Made by a program: the position numbers and the translations under genes | In this document: piece by piece, positions 37,201 to 47,060 of the stretch | How positions within the stretch are numbered: position 1 is the first letter of the stretch | Layout of the letters: each line of letters opens with the position of its first letter | Notes under the pieces: generated by a model | The model's database searches: none | What the model saw: the letters and a program-made list of their open reading frames with translations, nothing else | Told to the model about the DNA's origin: nothing | Assembly: GCA_029891345.1 (NCBI GenBank) | Contig: CM056993.1 | Coordinates: 110,355,123 to 110,419,122 of the forward strand | DNA: 64,000 nt | Source of the DNA: Dryococelus australis | Lineage: Eukaryota; Arthropoda; Insecta; Phasmatodea; Phasmatidae | Direction: 5' to 3'

Positions 37201-37455
37201 TGAGTGAATGAAGGGTGTTGGGCGGCTCTTAACGTCGAGGTCTTCAGAACTAATGAGGGTGAAGTGAGGTGACTATGGAGCAGTGACGGAATGAAAGGGC
37301 GGGGGAAACGGGATATCCCGAGAAAACCCGCCGACCAGCGGCATCGTCCGGCACGATTCCCACTTGCGAAAATCCGGGAGTGACCAGCCGGGGATTGAAT
37401 CCGATTCGCCTTGGTGGGAGGCGAGCAGTCTAACCGCTCAGCCAACGCGACCCCT
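37201..37455 (-). repeat. tRNA-derived SINE (family S1), with target duplication
   Basis: Full-length minus-strand copy. It is flanked by GGGCGTCCGAGAG (37188-37200) and GGGCGCCCGAGAG (37456-37468), matching at 12 of 13 bases, the mark of LINE-assisted insertion. The small divergence of the duplication points to a fairly recent insertion. Confidence 0.93.
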
Positions 37456-37914
37456 GGGCGCCCGAGAGCAGGGCATATTGTTCTGAAGATGATTGCGTTG
37501 TGAGACGGGGATTAAAACTAGTTTAGAAAGGAAGGACCTGGCACAATTTCTTGCACTTGGCCTCGTTTTCGCTAGGGAAGGCGCTAGTCACCTCTTCCAT
37601 CCTCCAGGCCGGCTGACGGATGGGAACTACATATACATTGTGCTTCGAGGCGGCCTCTCTGGTCGAAGTGTGTATGACAGCTTCAGGTCACCAACATTAT
37701 ACACTCGAACAAGTGAAACCGTAAATTATTGTAGGTCTGAAACTGAATGTGTTAATAAGCACAACGAAATTAAAGAGTAGAACCAACACCGCCTCAGTTT
37801 CTCGTCACACGATCACAAAGCCGTGTCGACGGCCACATACATACACATGCACTTTTTCCAACCGTGAACAAGCCAAGTGCCAGTGGCGTGAGATAAGAGG
37901 CCGTCTTGCTTTTA

Positions 37915-38336
37915 TAGGCTGTTGACAGTAAAATGAGCACTTTTGATAGCCCTGCTTAATATCTACTTGTATGCACGTTGTGTATTCTTCCACCTTAAAT
38001 AAAATTAACATTGCCACGGGCCTTATCACTTTATTCTTGCGTCGGTCAAGTGAAACTTCGAAATTATTAGAAAAGTAAATATTTAATAAACCTGCTAATT
38101 TTTACACACGGAGGCATTAAAAAAATACACAGCGTAAGAAATAATTTAAATTATCACAGATGGTTACCTAAGACTTTATATTCGACGTTAACATATGGAA
38201 CTTGTTTCCATCCATCGTTACCAACTTTACCGGACGCATGTCACTCAGTGCGCCCGTTAAAATATATGCAGATAGGGGCAGTGACATTTTTCTAAGGTTG
38301 ATTTCAAAAGTGCTGTCTTTATTGTGGAACAGCGTT
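37915..38336 (+). mobile_element. MITE family A, full length
   Basis: Starts TAGGCTGTTGACAGTAAAAT after TA (37913-37914). It ends AAGTGCTGTCTTTATTGTGG plus AACAGCGTT. The right TA is not preserved. The interior follows the consensus. Confidence 0.92.
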
Positions 38337-38404
38337 CATCACAGCGACATTTGTTCGTCGCGAGAGAGAGCACACTTGCCGCGGGAGGTTCGTGACGTCG
38401 CGTG

Positions 38405-38405
<1 letters not shown>

Positions 38406-38482
<77 letters not shown>
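38406..38482. repeat. (CT)n microsatellite, ~77 bp
   Basis: Near-perfect CT run with two TTTC interruptions around 38436-38442. The Glu-Arg repeat peptide on the minus strand is its by-product. Confidence 0.97.
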
Positions 38483-38484
<2 letters not shown>

Positions 38485-38737
38485 CTTGTCCGAGAGCGGC
38501 TCTCGAGATGTTTATTGCCACCCCTGATCTGTTAAAGGGGCGGTCCCGACAAGACCAGTTCGCTTTTCTCCCGCAGCCGCCCATAAAAGTACAACCCTAC
38601 CGCGAGCAGGCTGTCACGTACTCTGCAAATTAATTCGTTCATCCTTACAAAAAAAAGTCAAGAAAGTTGCAAATCTCCGTCTCGTCCGACTTTCTCCTCG
38701 TCCAGGTACCGGGTCTGCCCAGTACAACAGCCTGCTA

Positions 38738-39160
38738 TAATCCATTCCAAGTCAGTTCCATCTTTTCTGAAGCCCTGCTCAAGTTCTACTTCCGTGATAT
38801 TCCTCCGCCTAGTGCGAACAAAGCTTGACCAAGTCTGTAAAATTACACTCAGTGTACAGCGCATCACATTCGTGCGCACACTGCGTGATAATATTTTGCA
38901 TAAGAACGATTTCTTACTAGGCATTGCCAACACAGCTATTTCCTCGCTGCTTTTATTCATAGTAATTATAAATTAAATAGTATAATTTATAAATAAAATA
39001 TAAGTAGAAGTTCAACTAAATAAAAAATATGTTATATTTATGTTAACAGGAGTATAAAACGCGTGTAATACATGACATGTTTAGAAAACAAACATGTCAT
39101 AAATAGAGTGATGTTTCAAAGGTATGATTCAAAGAGTATGAAGCAACCGCGAATAGTCTT
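38738..39160 (-). mobile_element. MITE family B, short form (~420 bp)
   Basis: Starts TAATCCATTCCAAGTCAGTT after TA, with CTGAAGCCCTGCTCAAGTTC just inside. It ends GAAGCAACCGCGAATAGTCTT before TA (39161-39162). It shares the interior TTCTTACTAGGCATTGCCAA with the 62755 and 54666 copies and with the long form. No coding frame. Confidence 0.87.
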
Positions 39161-39186
39161 TACTCGGGGTCGGATCCTTGGAAGGA

Positions 39187-39198
39187 GGGGGGGGGGGG
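39187..39198. repeat. Poly-G run, 12 bp
   Basis: Twelve G in a row; part of a pattern of long G/C homopolymers in this window (also 30938, 43751, 44061, 50585). Confidence 0.95.
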
Positions 39199-39521
39199 TC
39201 GTCACAGGGTTCACGAACCCTACCGCTCCAAACGTTACACATCGACATATGGATGCTAAATAACTGAAATGGAAAATATCAACATTGTTTAAAATATAGA
39301 TTTTATTTGATTAATTTAATATTGTTTACTAAAATTATCAAGAGACAGTGCTCCCTTCCCCTGCCACAAATCAAAAGTCTAGACCTACATCTGCACAATT
39401 GGAATATCACCTCCCTCCTCGTTCCCTCTTGCAGCTGCTGCATTGCCGCCACAACCACTGCTGGAACGCCAGACAACTTGCCGCTTCGTTCTGATGTTGC
39501 AGCAACCCTCCCAGACAATAC

Positions 39522-39685
39522 GAGTGTGTATTCCTCCGCCTTATGTAGAATTAACATTGCCATGGGCCTTGTCACATCAGTCATACGTCGGTCAAGTGAA
39601 ACTGCGAAATTATTAAGAAAATAAATATTTTACAGTTCTGCTTATTTATGCACTTCGATACATTTAAAAAAAAAATCAGAAAGCG
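39522..39685 (+). mobile_element. MITE family A, fragment
   Basis: Interior left part only (GTATTCCTCCGCCTTATG, CATACGTCGGTCAAGTG, ending with AATCAGAAAGCG). Both terminal repeats are absent. Confidence 0.85.
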
Positions 39686-39764
39686 TGTTAGTGTCGCCCG
39701 TATCGCTCCCTCGGTTCTTGACCTTGGAATCGGGGTTCCCACGGGGGTCCCTCCCACTCTTAAG

Positions 39765-39837
39765 TTGTTCCATGAGGCAGAGTAATCGCTTTAAAGTAGC
39801 ATCTTAGCAGGGCTTCAGGAAATGTGGAAGTACCCGT
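39765..39837 (+). mobile_element. MITE family B, terminal fragment
   Basis: The right end of a B element: TTAGCAGGGCTTCAGGAAAT, then GGAAGTACCCGTGATTGGAC before TATT. The rest of the element is missing. Confidence 0.7.
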
Positions 39838-40464
39838 GATTGGACTATTGCAAATGACGACCACTAAATTTGAGTTTTTATATTGACCAAATTATTTTTT
39901 TCCCAAGTATTATCATTTCAAATACTGTTGCCTCCACGCTTGGACATGACAGCGGTGGAAATTTATATATTTGTCTGATATTATAGAGCCAAATATACGT
40001 ATATGCCCGTCATATATTGTTTCTAAATTAATTTAAGAGTCGCTTAAAAATATACATTTCTGCAAAATATTGTCAAATTTTTATCACTTTATTTTCAAAC
40101 CCCTTACACATCTGCTCAAAGCGAATTATAGAAACACGTACTCGCTAGTGTGATCGCGGTGCCTTGCAGCTGAAATCATCGCCGCTCTAAGACGTCTCTG
40201 GGACTGCGGTTGTTTTTCTGCTTTTACCCCAGCGTTCCTCGATAACATGTTTACACCCAACAGCACGTATAGAGTGTCACATTTTCGTACGTCCGCTCTC
40301 TTCTCAGCCTTGCTTCAGTGACGTGCCCACGGATAAAGTTTATTCTGTTCGGGTTTGGAAGAAAACGAGATTCCGTGTAAATGTTGCCACAAGGCGCGCT
40401 GGTGTTCCAAAGAGGTCGCTTACATGCTGGCGATAAATTGAGAAATGCTCTTTATTTATGTGCA
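39838..40464. other. Spacer, no gene seen
   Basis: Mixed sequence with no assigned frame or repeat. Confidence 0.4.
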
Positions 40465-40872
40465 AAGACTGTTCACGATAAAGTGAGCACTTTTGAAATG
40501 AACTTTAGAAAAATGTCACTGCCCCTACCTGGATATATTTTAACGGGCTCACTGAGTAACATGCACCCAGAAAAGTTAGTAACGATGGATGGAAAGTATT
40601 ATGTTAACGTCGAATAAAAGTACTAGGTAATCAGTTGTGATAACTAAAATTATGTCTTTCACTTTTGTATATATCGAGCTGTAAAAATGAGCAGATTTGT
40701 ACAATATTTTCATTTTTAATAATTTGACAGTTTCATTTGACAGATGCATTAATAAAGTGATGAGGCCCATGGTAATGTAAACTTCCTATAAGGCGGAAGA
40801 ATACACAATGTGCATACAAATAGATACTAAACAGGGCTTTCAAAAACGTTCATTTTACCATGAACCGCCTTT
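40465..40872 (-). mobile_element. MITE family A, full length
   Basis: Starts AAGACTGTTCACGATAAAGT and ends GAACCGCCTT before TA. Interior as in other minus-oriented copies (CGTCGAATAAAAGTACTAGG; GGCGGAAGAATACACAATGT). Confidence 0.9.
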
Positions 40873-40984
40873 AAATGTATGTGTTTGGTCGCAATGGTAA
40901 TACGTTATACTTATACCTGCCGAAATATAAAGTAGACCTAATAACTTAATTTTGTACCTATTAGTATAGGTTGCCTAAGGTCGT

Positions 40985-41185
40985 ATCCCAATTCGTGAGG
41001 GATGTAGGTATTAATGAAAATAACAGAGCTCAATTTAATTTCTTAATTAACTTATAATGCTACAAAAATACACACAGCTATTATTTACAACGTTGAACTA
41101 CCTACATATACTATTAACATTTATTATTCTCAGTGAGCGCCATATTAAATGCCAATCTCAATGGTAATTTAAGTCCCCATCATTG
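40985..41185 (-). repeat. Repeat family D copy 3
   Basis: Inverted relative to the copies at 28858 and 46860. Key blocks on the minus strand: GAGATTGGCATTTAATAT, CGCTCACTGAG, AATAGCTGTGTGTAT and CATCCCTCACGAATTGG. It lies next to the SINE at 41195. Confidence 0.7.
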
Positions 41186-41194
41186 TATTTTACT

Positions 41195-41394
41195 GGACCC
41201 GTGGTAGTGTAGTGGTTAGACTACTCGCCTCCCACCAAGGTGAACCGGGCTCGGTTCCCGACGGGGTCGGCGGGTTTTCTTGGGGATCACCTGCTTTCCC
41301 CGTCCTTGAATTCTGGTGCTGCTCCAATCCTCACCTCGCTTCACCCTCATCGGCTCGATGTTAAGAGTCGCCCAAACCTCTTCTCTTACTCATT
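41195..41394 (+). repeat. tRNA-derived SINE (family S1), internally deleted
   Basis: The head GTAGTGTAGTGGTTAGACTA is followed directly by GGGGTCGGCGGGTTTTCTTG, so the middle segment with the usual GGGAATCGTGCC motif is gone. The flanks share CATTGTATTTTACTG and CATTGTCGTTTTAGTA, a possible degraded target duplication. Confidence 0.85.
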
Positions 41395-41517
41395 GTCGTT
41401 TTAGTATTGCGACAGTCACTTGATCCACACTTATTATTTACACATAAACTGTCTGCCACTCGCGCATCAAGCCCCACTTCCTCACAGTCAAGGCAGAGCC
41501 ATCGGTCTCACCTTCTA

Positions 41518-41753
41518 TAGACTATTCACGGTAAAGTGAGCACTTTTTAAGGCCCTCCAACAGGCATTAACCACTAAAAAATATTTCTTATTGCAGCCTT
41601 AGGCATTAACTTTTGAGGGTGGTGAAATGTAGACACTATGTTTATGGTCACATTGCAATGTTTATATTAAAAATCAACCGGAAGATAAAAACTGGGTAAA
41701 AGTAAAAATTTAGAAGGGTCTTAAAAAGTGTTCAGTTTGCTGTCAGCAGCCTA
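41518..41753 (+). mobile_element. MITE family A, short variant (~236 bp)
   Basis: Starts TAGACTATTCACGGTAAAGT after TA (41516-41517). It ends AAGTGTTCAGTTTGCTGTC plus AGCAGCCTA before TA. The interior does not match the 420 bp form, nor clearly the other short variant at 4432, so the TIR has captured or retained a different interior. Confidence 0.82.
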
Positions 41754-42978
41754 TACCCTGCCGATACTCCCAGACCACACTCTCTGGTAACTGCGTGGTC
41801 ACTCGTCGCTCCGATGGTACCACACACCTTGCGCTAATGGTCGATCATGACTCCAGACCCTACCACAGTTTATATAGCTCAGCTGGCCTAACCCAGAAGT
41901 GAAGTGGGGAGGAGGCGTGATAACCAGAAAATGTGCGTGATGACTACACTAAAGACATTCAGTCTTCCAAGGACGGGAGTGTAATCATTCCCGATAGCCT
42001 TATCGTGGCACGTGTCAGTGTTAAGCGGCTAGATTGTAACTCTGCACTTCGCACGACCGAGGTGAAGGGACAGGGTATAGAACGCATAGCGGCTGCGTGT
42101 ATCACTATTATGCACGTCATCCAGTGGCGTTTACTACCATAAACAGTAAAACTACGGTTGCGTTCGGCATTGCCCTTTTGTAAACACGCCCTTCTTAGAA
42201 TTAAAAAAAAAATACGAATTTAACCCTTTCAGACCCTATTTAATTCACAGTTTCTGGTTTTGCAAACAAAAAAATGTGTGATGAGTGCTGTACTTAAGTC
42301 GACACAACACTTGCTTCGTTGTCACAGCCAATGAGCTGTAGGCTATATGTTTGGCTGCAGTTATATGAATTATGACCTAGACCAGTGAGACTTTTACTAA
42401 TCATTACCCACAGGTAATATCATTGGTCAATGAGCTTTGAGGCGTGCAGTAGTGACCGAAAATTATCTACACGTGCATTATCTACACGTTAAGGGAGAAA
42501 TAAAGATAACTGTCATGAAAAAGGGATTGTTCGATTCTGTTGCAACTTCTAACTAGCGTATTTGTGCGGTAATACAATGTTTCGCTTAATATAGTTTTAC
42601 AGCATATTATTAAAAAATATGTAGACACATTTCGGGAAATTTCCACTGTAATTCGAAGAAACAGGCTTATTCTTTTCTTAGGTTCAAACACAATACAAAT
42701 CGGAAGATCTTACATATTTATATTTATATTATGATAATTACTATTATCCCATTTGTTTACATACAAAACCGAAAGAATCCGGTGCATGCAACGCCAGCGC
42801 CACCTAGCGGCGAATATTTTTATTCAGCAAATTATCACCATTAAGTTTCCCAACCTGTGTAGAATAAACCTTATTCATGATATAAGACGGCAGATAACTT
42901 AGTGCCCTCCATTTTGCAGACGTGACGTGGAAGCGCGCGTAAATATGTCTTTCCCTGCAATGTAACCATCGCCACGTA
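41754..42978. other. Spacer, no gene seen
   Basis: The part 41760-42160 is GC-richer, with the open frame 41933-42142 plus lacking a domain. The rest is AT-rich. Confidence 0.4.
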
Positions 42979-43401
42979 AGGCTGTTCACGGTAAACTGAG
43001 CACTTTAGAAGACATGTTTAAGATCTGCTTGTCTGCACAGTGTGTAGTCTTTCGCCATGTGTAAAATCAACATCGCAGTGGGCTTGGTCACTTTATTCAT
43101 GCGTCGGTCTAGGAAAACTTAAATTATTTAGGAAGTAAATATTTCACAAATTTTCTTTTTCATTCTTACGCTTACATGCATTTTAAAAAACCGAATGCAA
43201 AATAAATATTTTTGAGTACACACAAATGTTTACCTAACTCTTTTTATTCTACGTCAAAGTACGTAATTACTTTCCTCCGGTTGTTACCAACTTTACTGGT
43301 CGCATGCTGCTCAGTGTGCCCGTTAAAGTATATGTAGATATTGGCAGTGACAATTTTCAGAGGTTGACTTCAAAAACGCTCACTTTACCGTGAATAGCCT
43401 T
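42979..43401 (+). mobile_element. MITE family A, full length
   Basis: Starts AGGCTGTTCACGGTAAACTG after TA and ends CGCTCACTTTACCGTGAATA plus GCCTT. Interior as in the family, more diverged (TTACCAACTTTACTGGTCGC). Confidence 0.9.
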
Positions 43402-43634
43402 TGTAGATATTTAACGGTCGGTGGAGCATTTTCGAAATCGACGTTGGAAAAATACTGCCCATAATGTACTTAAATAGAATAGCCGAGGAATTAAGGGAAG
43501 TGTTAATAATTTTCATTTGAGTGTGTGTCTGTATACAGGCTGAGACGTTAACTTCCGAGTGAGGCAGAATCCTACACACTGTTATTACTTACATGGTAAT
43601 ATTTAATTGAAAAATGGGTTAAAGGATAACAATG

Positions 43635-44281
43635 GGGTGTGGCTTTGTTGGGGACACGGCCGTTTGTTCCGCGTGAATACGTCTACGTTGATACGCTCGG
43701 ACACCTTGATGTTTATATTACATTCCTAGCACCGCTTCAATCGATCATATGGGGGGGGGGGGTTTATGGGTATCACTGGATTGCTTTTTTAATGCTCTTT
43801 CCAGCCGTATACGATTTCTGTTTTTCGACTTGGTTTTTCGACGAGTTTAGGGCGAAATTGTGTTCAGTTTTCTTAATTTTTTTACATTAAACTCATAAGA
43901 TTTCACCATTACCACGCCACACAAATGTTTTTATATACGCAATCTATTTATCTTGATGAGAGCTGTCAATTGAAACTTAAACGAGCGCTGTAACTTCTTC
44001 TAGTCAACAGTTATACTACGCGGAAGTTATGAGACGGGACGAAACGAACTCAAAATTACACCCCCCCCCCCCTCCTCCCCTGCTCGATGCTTCGCAGTCA
44101 TCACTCAGCGTAACATATTCTTTGATCCTTTGGTAATCGAGTGGTGTAATTTAATTTTGAATGCACACTATAGATTCGAAGCTGCAATGCCAAACTGAAT
44201 CCTCCGATTTTATCATCGGATTTTCTAGATTGCCTCCCACTATGGTTGCAAATTTAAAGACGTATTCACGTCAAAAATTGC
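43635..44281 (-). repeat. Repeat family G copy 1 (~650 bp)
   Basis: Matches 50154-50806 over its whole length: GGGGACACGGCCGTTTGTTC at the left, ATCATATGGG with a 12-G run at 43751, a 12-C run at 44061, ATTCTTTGATCCTTTGGTAA, and AAATTTAAAGACGTATTCAC at the right end. Read on the minus strand both copies share a coding-like stretch beginning at an ATG (MV-GN-ENPMIKSED, then ITPLD-QRIKEYVTLSDD). This copy has a stop in it. Element type is unknown; there are no obvious terminal inverted repeats. Confidence 0.75.
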
Positions 44282-44292
44282 CGGAAGAAAAA

Positions 44293-44337
44293 AGTAAGTA
44301 GGGCTTCAAAAGTGCTCACTTTATCGTGAACAGACTA
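44293..44337 (-). mobile_element. MITE family A, terminal fragment
   Basis: Only one end is present: GGGCTTCAAAAGTGCTCACT and TTATCGTGAACAGACTA before TA. It directly follows the right edge of family G copy 1. Confidence 0.8.
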
Positions 44338-44643
44338 TAGGAAATGATTGAGGATCAGAACTGGGAGGAGCGAACACGCTGGCAAACAGACATGCGCGGG
44401 CGAACGCAGTGAGCAAGCTCCGTCAAACTGCAAGTCTACGTCGCCGGCGCTATAAACACAACGAATGGAGCGGTGATCTTTTTTTTGGCGGCAGGCCTCG
44501 ACAGCCGGTCCTATTCCTGCGCTGCTTGATCGACATACTGAATCACAGTCGACGTTACTCCCCCCCCCCACCTCCCCCCACCGATCATGCTGTGTACTGG
44601 TAAGCTAATCACATACGACTCTGGACTGAAATATAATCAAAGG

Positions 44644-44886
44644 TGGGGCCGCGGTGGTTTAGTGGTTAGACTACCCACCTCCCACACCAAGCTGAACCCG
44701 AGTTTGATTCCCGGCTGGGTCAACCCAGGGTTTTCGCATATGGGAATCGTGCCGGACAATGCCGCAGGCCGGCGGGTTTTCTCGGGGATCTCCCGTTTTC
44801 CCCGCCCTTGCATTCCAGCATTGCTCCATGCTCACCTCGCTTCAGTTTCAGAGGCTCAAATCAGCCGCCCATATCTCTTCACTCAC
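44644..44886 (+). repeat. tRNA-derived SINE (family S1), with target duplication
   Basis: Full-length plus-strand copy with head GCCGCGGTGGTTTAGTGGTT and core TTTTCGCATATGGGAATCGT. Flanks ATAATCAAAGG (44633-44643) and ATAATCAAGG (44887-44896) form a target duplication with one indel. Confidence 0.92.
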
Positions 44887-44896
44887 ATAATCAAGG

Positions 44897-45599
44897 CATT
44901 TTATTTTCTGTTGCAAGCTTATGCACAGAAAGATGGGGAAAATACTACATTAATTATCCTGCAGAAAGTACTGAGGTTACTGAACAGCAGGAAACCATTT
45001 AGGAAAACCAACAGCCAATCAATGGTCTTGGTGGCGGAACAATCGCCAGCAGTGCTAACCGTATAAATTACATCCGCTATGCACAACGAGTTTGTTGTCA
45101 TGTCATCAGCAATGCATGTGTTTTTCTTTGGTACGGGTATTAATTTGTGAAAATTATAGTATGGGTAGTTACTTCCTTTGGAAATAATTGAATACCAACT
45201 TATTTGGAAGGTAATAGCAGTATTAAATTTTTTTTCGTGAACAAAAGTCGTACTACACTTCAGTGGTCTCATCAGGAAGAGTAGTCTTGTCAGTTTCATC
45301 ATCAGCAGCATCAGTATATAAGTTAAATGAACACTCACCAGTTATAAGATATGTGTGTATATAATATGAAACCGCAGATAATTTTCAGAGTTTAATCTAC
45401 TTGAGCTATCATATTTCTGTTCCGCCTCTTGTTAATGTAGCCTAAGTATTTTTTCTTGCTTTTTATGTTCACGTATGTGTACATTACGTTATACCTGGTT
45501 TAGTGTAAGAGAAAGTCGAAATAAATAAGTAAATAAATAATTAAATATGTAAATGAGAGTGCACCTTCATGGGTTCCTATTTATAGACTTCTTCAACTG
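44897..45599. other. Spacer with possible retroposon tail
   Basis: No recognised gene. An AAATAAATAAGT/AAATAAAT run near 45520-45548 looks like the tail of a non-LTR element, but no body was identified. Confidence 0.3.
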
Positions 45600-46340
45600 A
45601 GATGTTTGGTTAGAGCGAGGCTTGAGCGCCGGTGAGATGAATGTGGAACAAGGTCGGAACTCAAGGCGAGAGGCGAGTAGTACATCACCGCGGGTCCTCT
45701 ACCTACTTGTTGCGGCGTTCCTACTCGTTACTGACCTGTGTCGCCATTTTGCCGGCGTGTGCGGAGGGAGTTCACGGAATAAGCGGCTGTTTCGCCTCTG
45801 TACTCTGAAGTACTCTGTGGTGCCGCCATGGCGTTCACCACCATCGGAAACCCCAAACCTAAAATTATTATTTATAATGATGCACGCATTCATTTTGTTA
45901 CGTGTTGCTGGCCGGCGCCGTGCCGGCGAGCGAAGAGGAGGATAGAGAGTCGTTATGCGATAGTGGCGGCGGCACGCCAGTGTAATGTTTTGAATGGTAG
46001 GCAAGTGAAAAGCCGGCAGACGCGTATCAGATACGCAAAGGGCGAGCCGACAAGATATTCACTGTTGCGGCGCATTCTGCTGACTTTGATCGTATTGTTT
46101 TTGGCCGATATCTGAAGAATTTTCTGGATTACTGACCTCGTTCTCTCAGCGTAACTCGGGATGTGTTGAACATTCGAGATGGTATGGGCAGGCCTATAAA
46201 AATTGCGGCAGGCCTCCGAGCCGGGATTTTCATTGGAGTAGATGAATGAATGAGTGGCTGAGTTCCGAACGATATAATACGAGCAGCGGGAAAACCAGTG
46301 TATCAGCGGAACGTAAATCTGTGACTACGGATATCACGCA
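45600..46340. other. GC/CpG-rich stretch, no recognised gene
   Basis: The most GC-rich non-repeat stretch of the right half, with many CpGs. Overlapping open frames on both strands (45622-45945 plus, 45699-46004 minus, 45828-46115 plus) exist because stops are rare here, and none shows a domain. A CpG-type promoter/5' exon or an old repeat are both possible. Confidence 0.35.
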
Positions 46341-46358
46341 GTGTAGTGAGCTGCTGAC

Positions 46359-46779
46359 AAACTGTTCATGATAAAATGTGCACTTTTGACATCCCTGCTT
46401 AGGTTCTCCTTGTACGCACGTTGTGTATTCTTACGCCCTATGTAAAATTAACATTGCCGTGGGCCTCATCACTATGTTCACACGTCGGCTAAGTGAAACT
46501 GTTGAATTATTAGAAAGGTAAATTATTTACAAATCTGGCTATTTTTACACTTCGATGCATTAAAAAACCAGAAAGCAAAAAAATAATTTTAATTTATCGC
46601 AAATGGTTACCCAAAATTTTTATTCTACGTTAAGATATGGAACTACTTTCCGTCCACCATTACCAACTTAACTGGGCGCATGTCACTCAGTGCATCCATT
46701 ACAACATATGCCTAGGTAGGGGCAGTGCCTTTTTTCGAAGGTTGAATTATAAAGTGCTCACTTTATCGTGAACAGACTT
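46359..46779 (+). mobile_element. MITE family A, full length
   Basis: Starts AAACTGTTCATGATAAAATG and ends AAAGTGCTCACTTTATCGTG plus AACAGACTT before TA. The left flank has lost its TA. The interior follows the consensus. Confidence 0.9.
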
Positions 46780-46859
46780 TATAAATGATGGCAACAGACA
46801 GACTGAACATGTGTTGACAATGAGTATTAGTTAATTTACTGTAACCAACAAAGACAATT

Positions 46860-47060
46860 AAGAAGGACGTTATTTAGAGGGGAAATTGACAGCAAATATT
46901 ACGCTCATTGTTGAATAAAAAGAGTAAAAGTAGAGACGGCTAATTATTGATGTAAATAATAGCAGAGTGAATGAATTAGGAATCAAATTTAGTTTCTTTT
47001 ATTTTTTTATTATTAAAACTTCCAGCCCTCACGAACTCAGATACGCCCCTCAGGCGTCCT
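46860..47060 (+). repeat. Repeat family D copy 2, diverged
   Basis: Shares, in order, AAATATTACGCTCATTG, TAAATAATAGC, TTTAGTTTCTTTTATTTTT and CCCTCACGAACTCAGATACG with the other D copies. More diverged than the 28858/40985 pair. Confidence 0.55.

Noticed and set aside
38202-38633. 143-codon plus-strand frame and Glu-Arg minus-strand frame
   Set aside because: They cross a family A MITE and a CT microsatellite; the length comes from stop-free simple repeats.
43735-43765. G-quadruplex as a regulatory site
   Set aside because: It is a single G homopolymer that expanded inside family G, not a set of spaced G tracts.
45600-46340. Horizontally acquired bacterial gene in a GC-rich patch
   Set aside because: No long continuous frame and no bacterial protein motif; GC rise alone is not enough.
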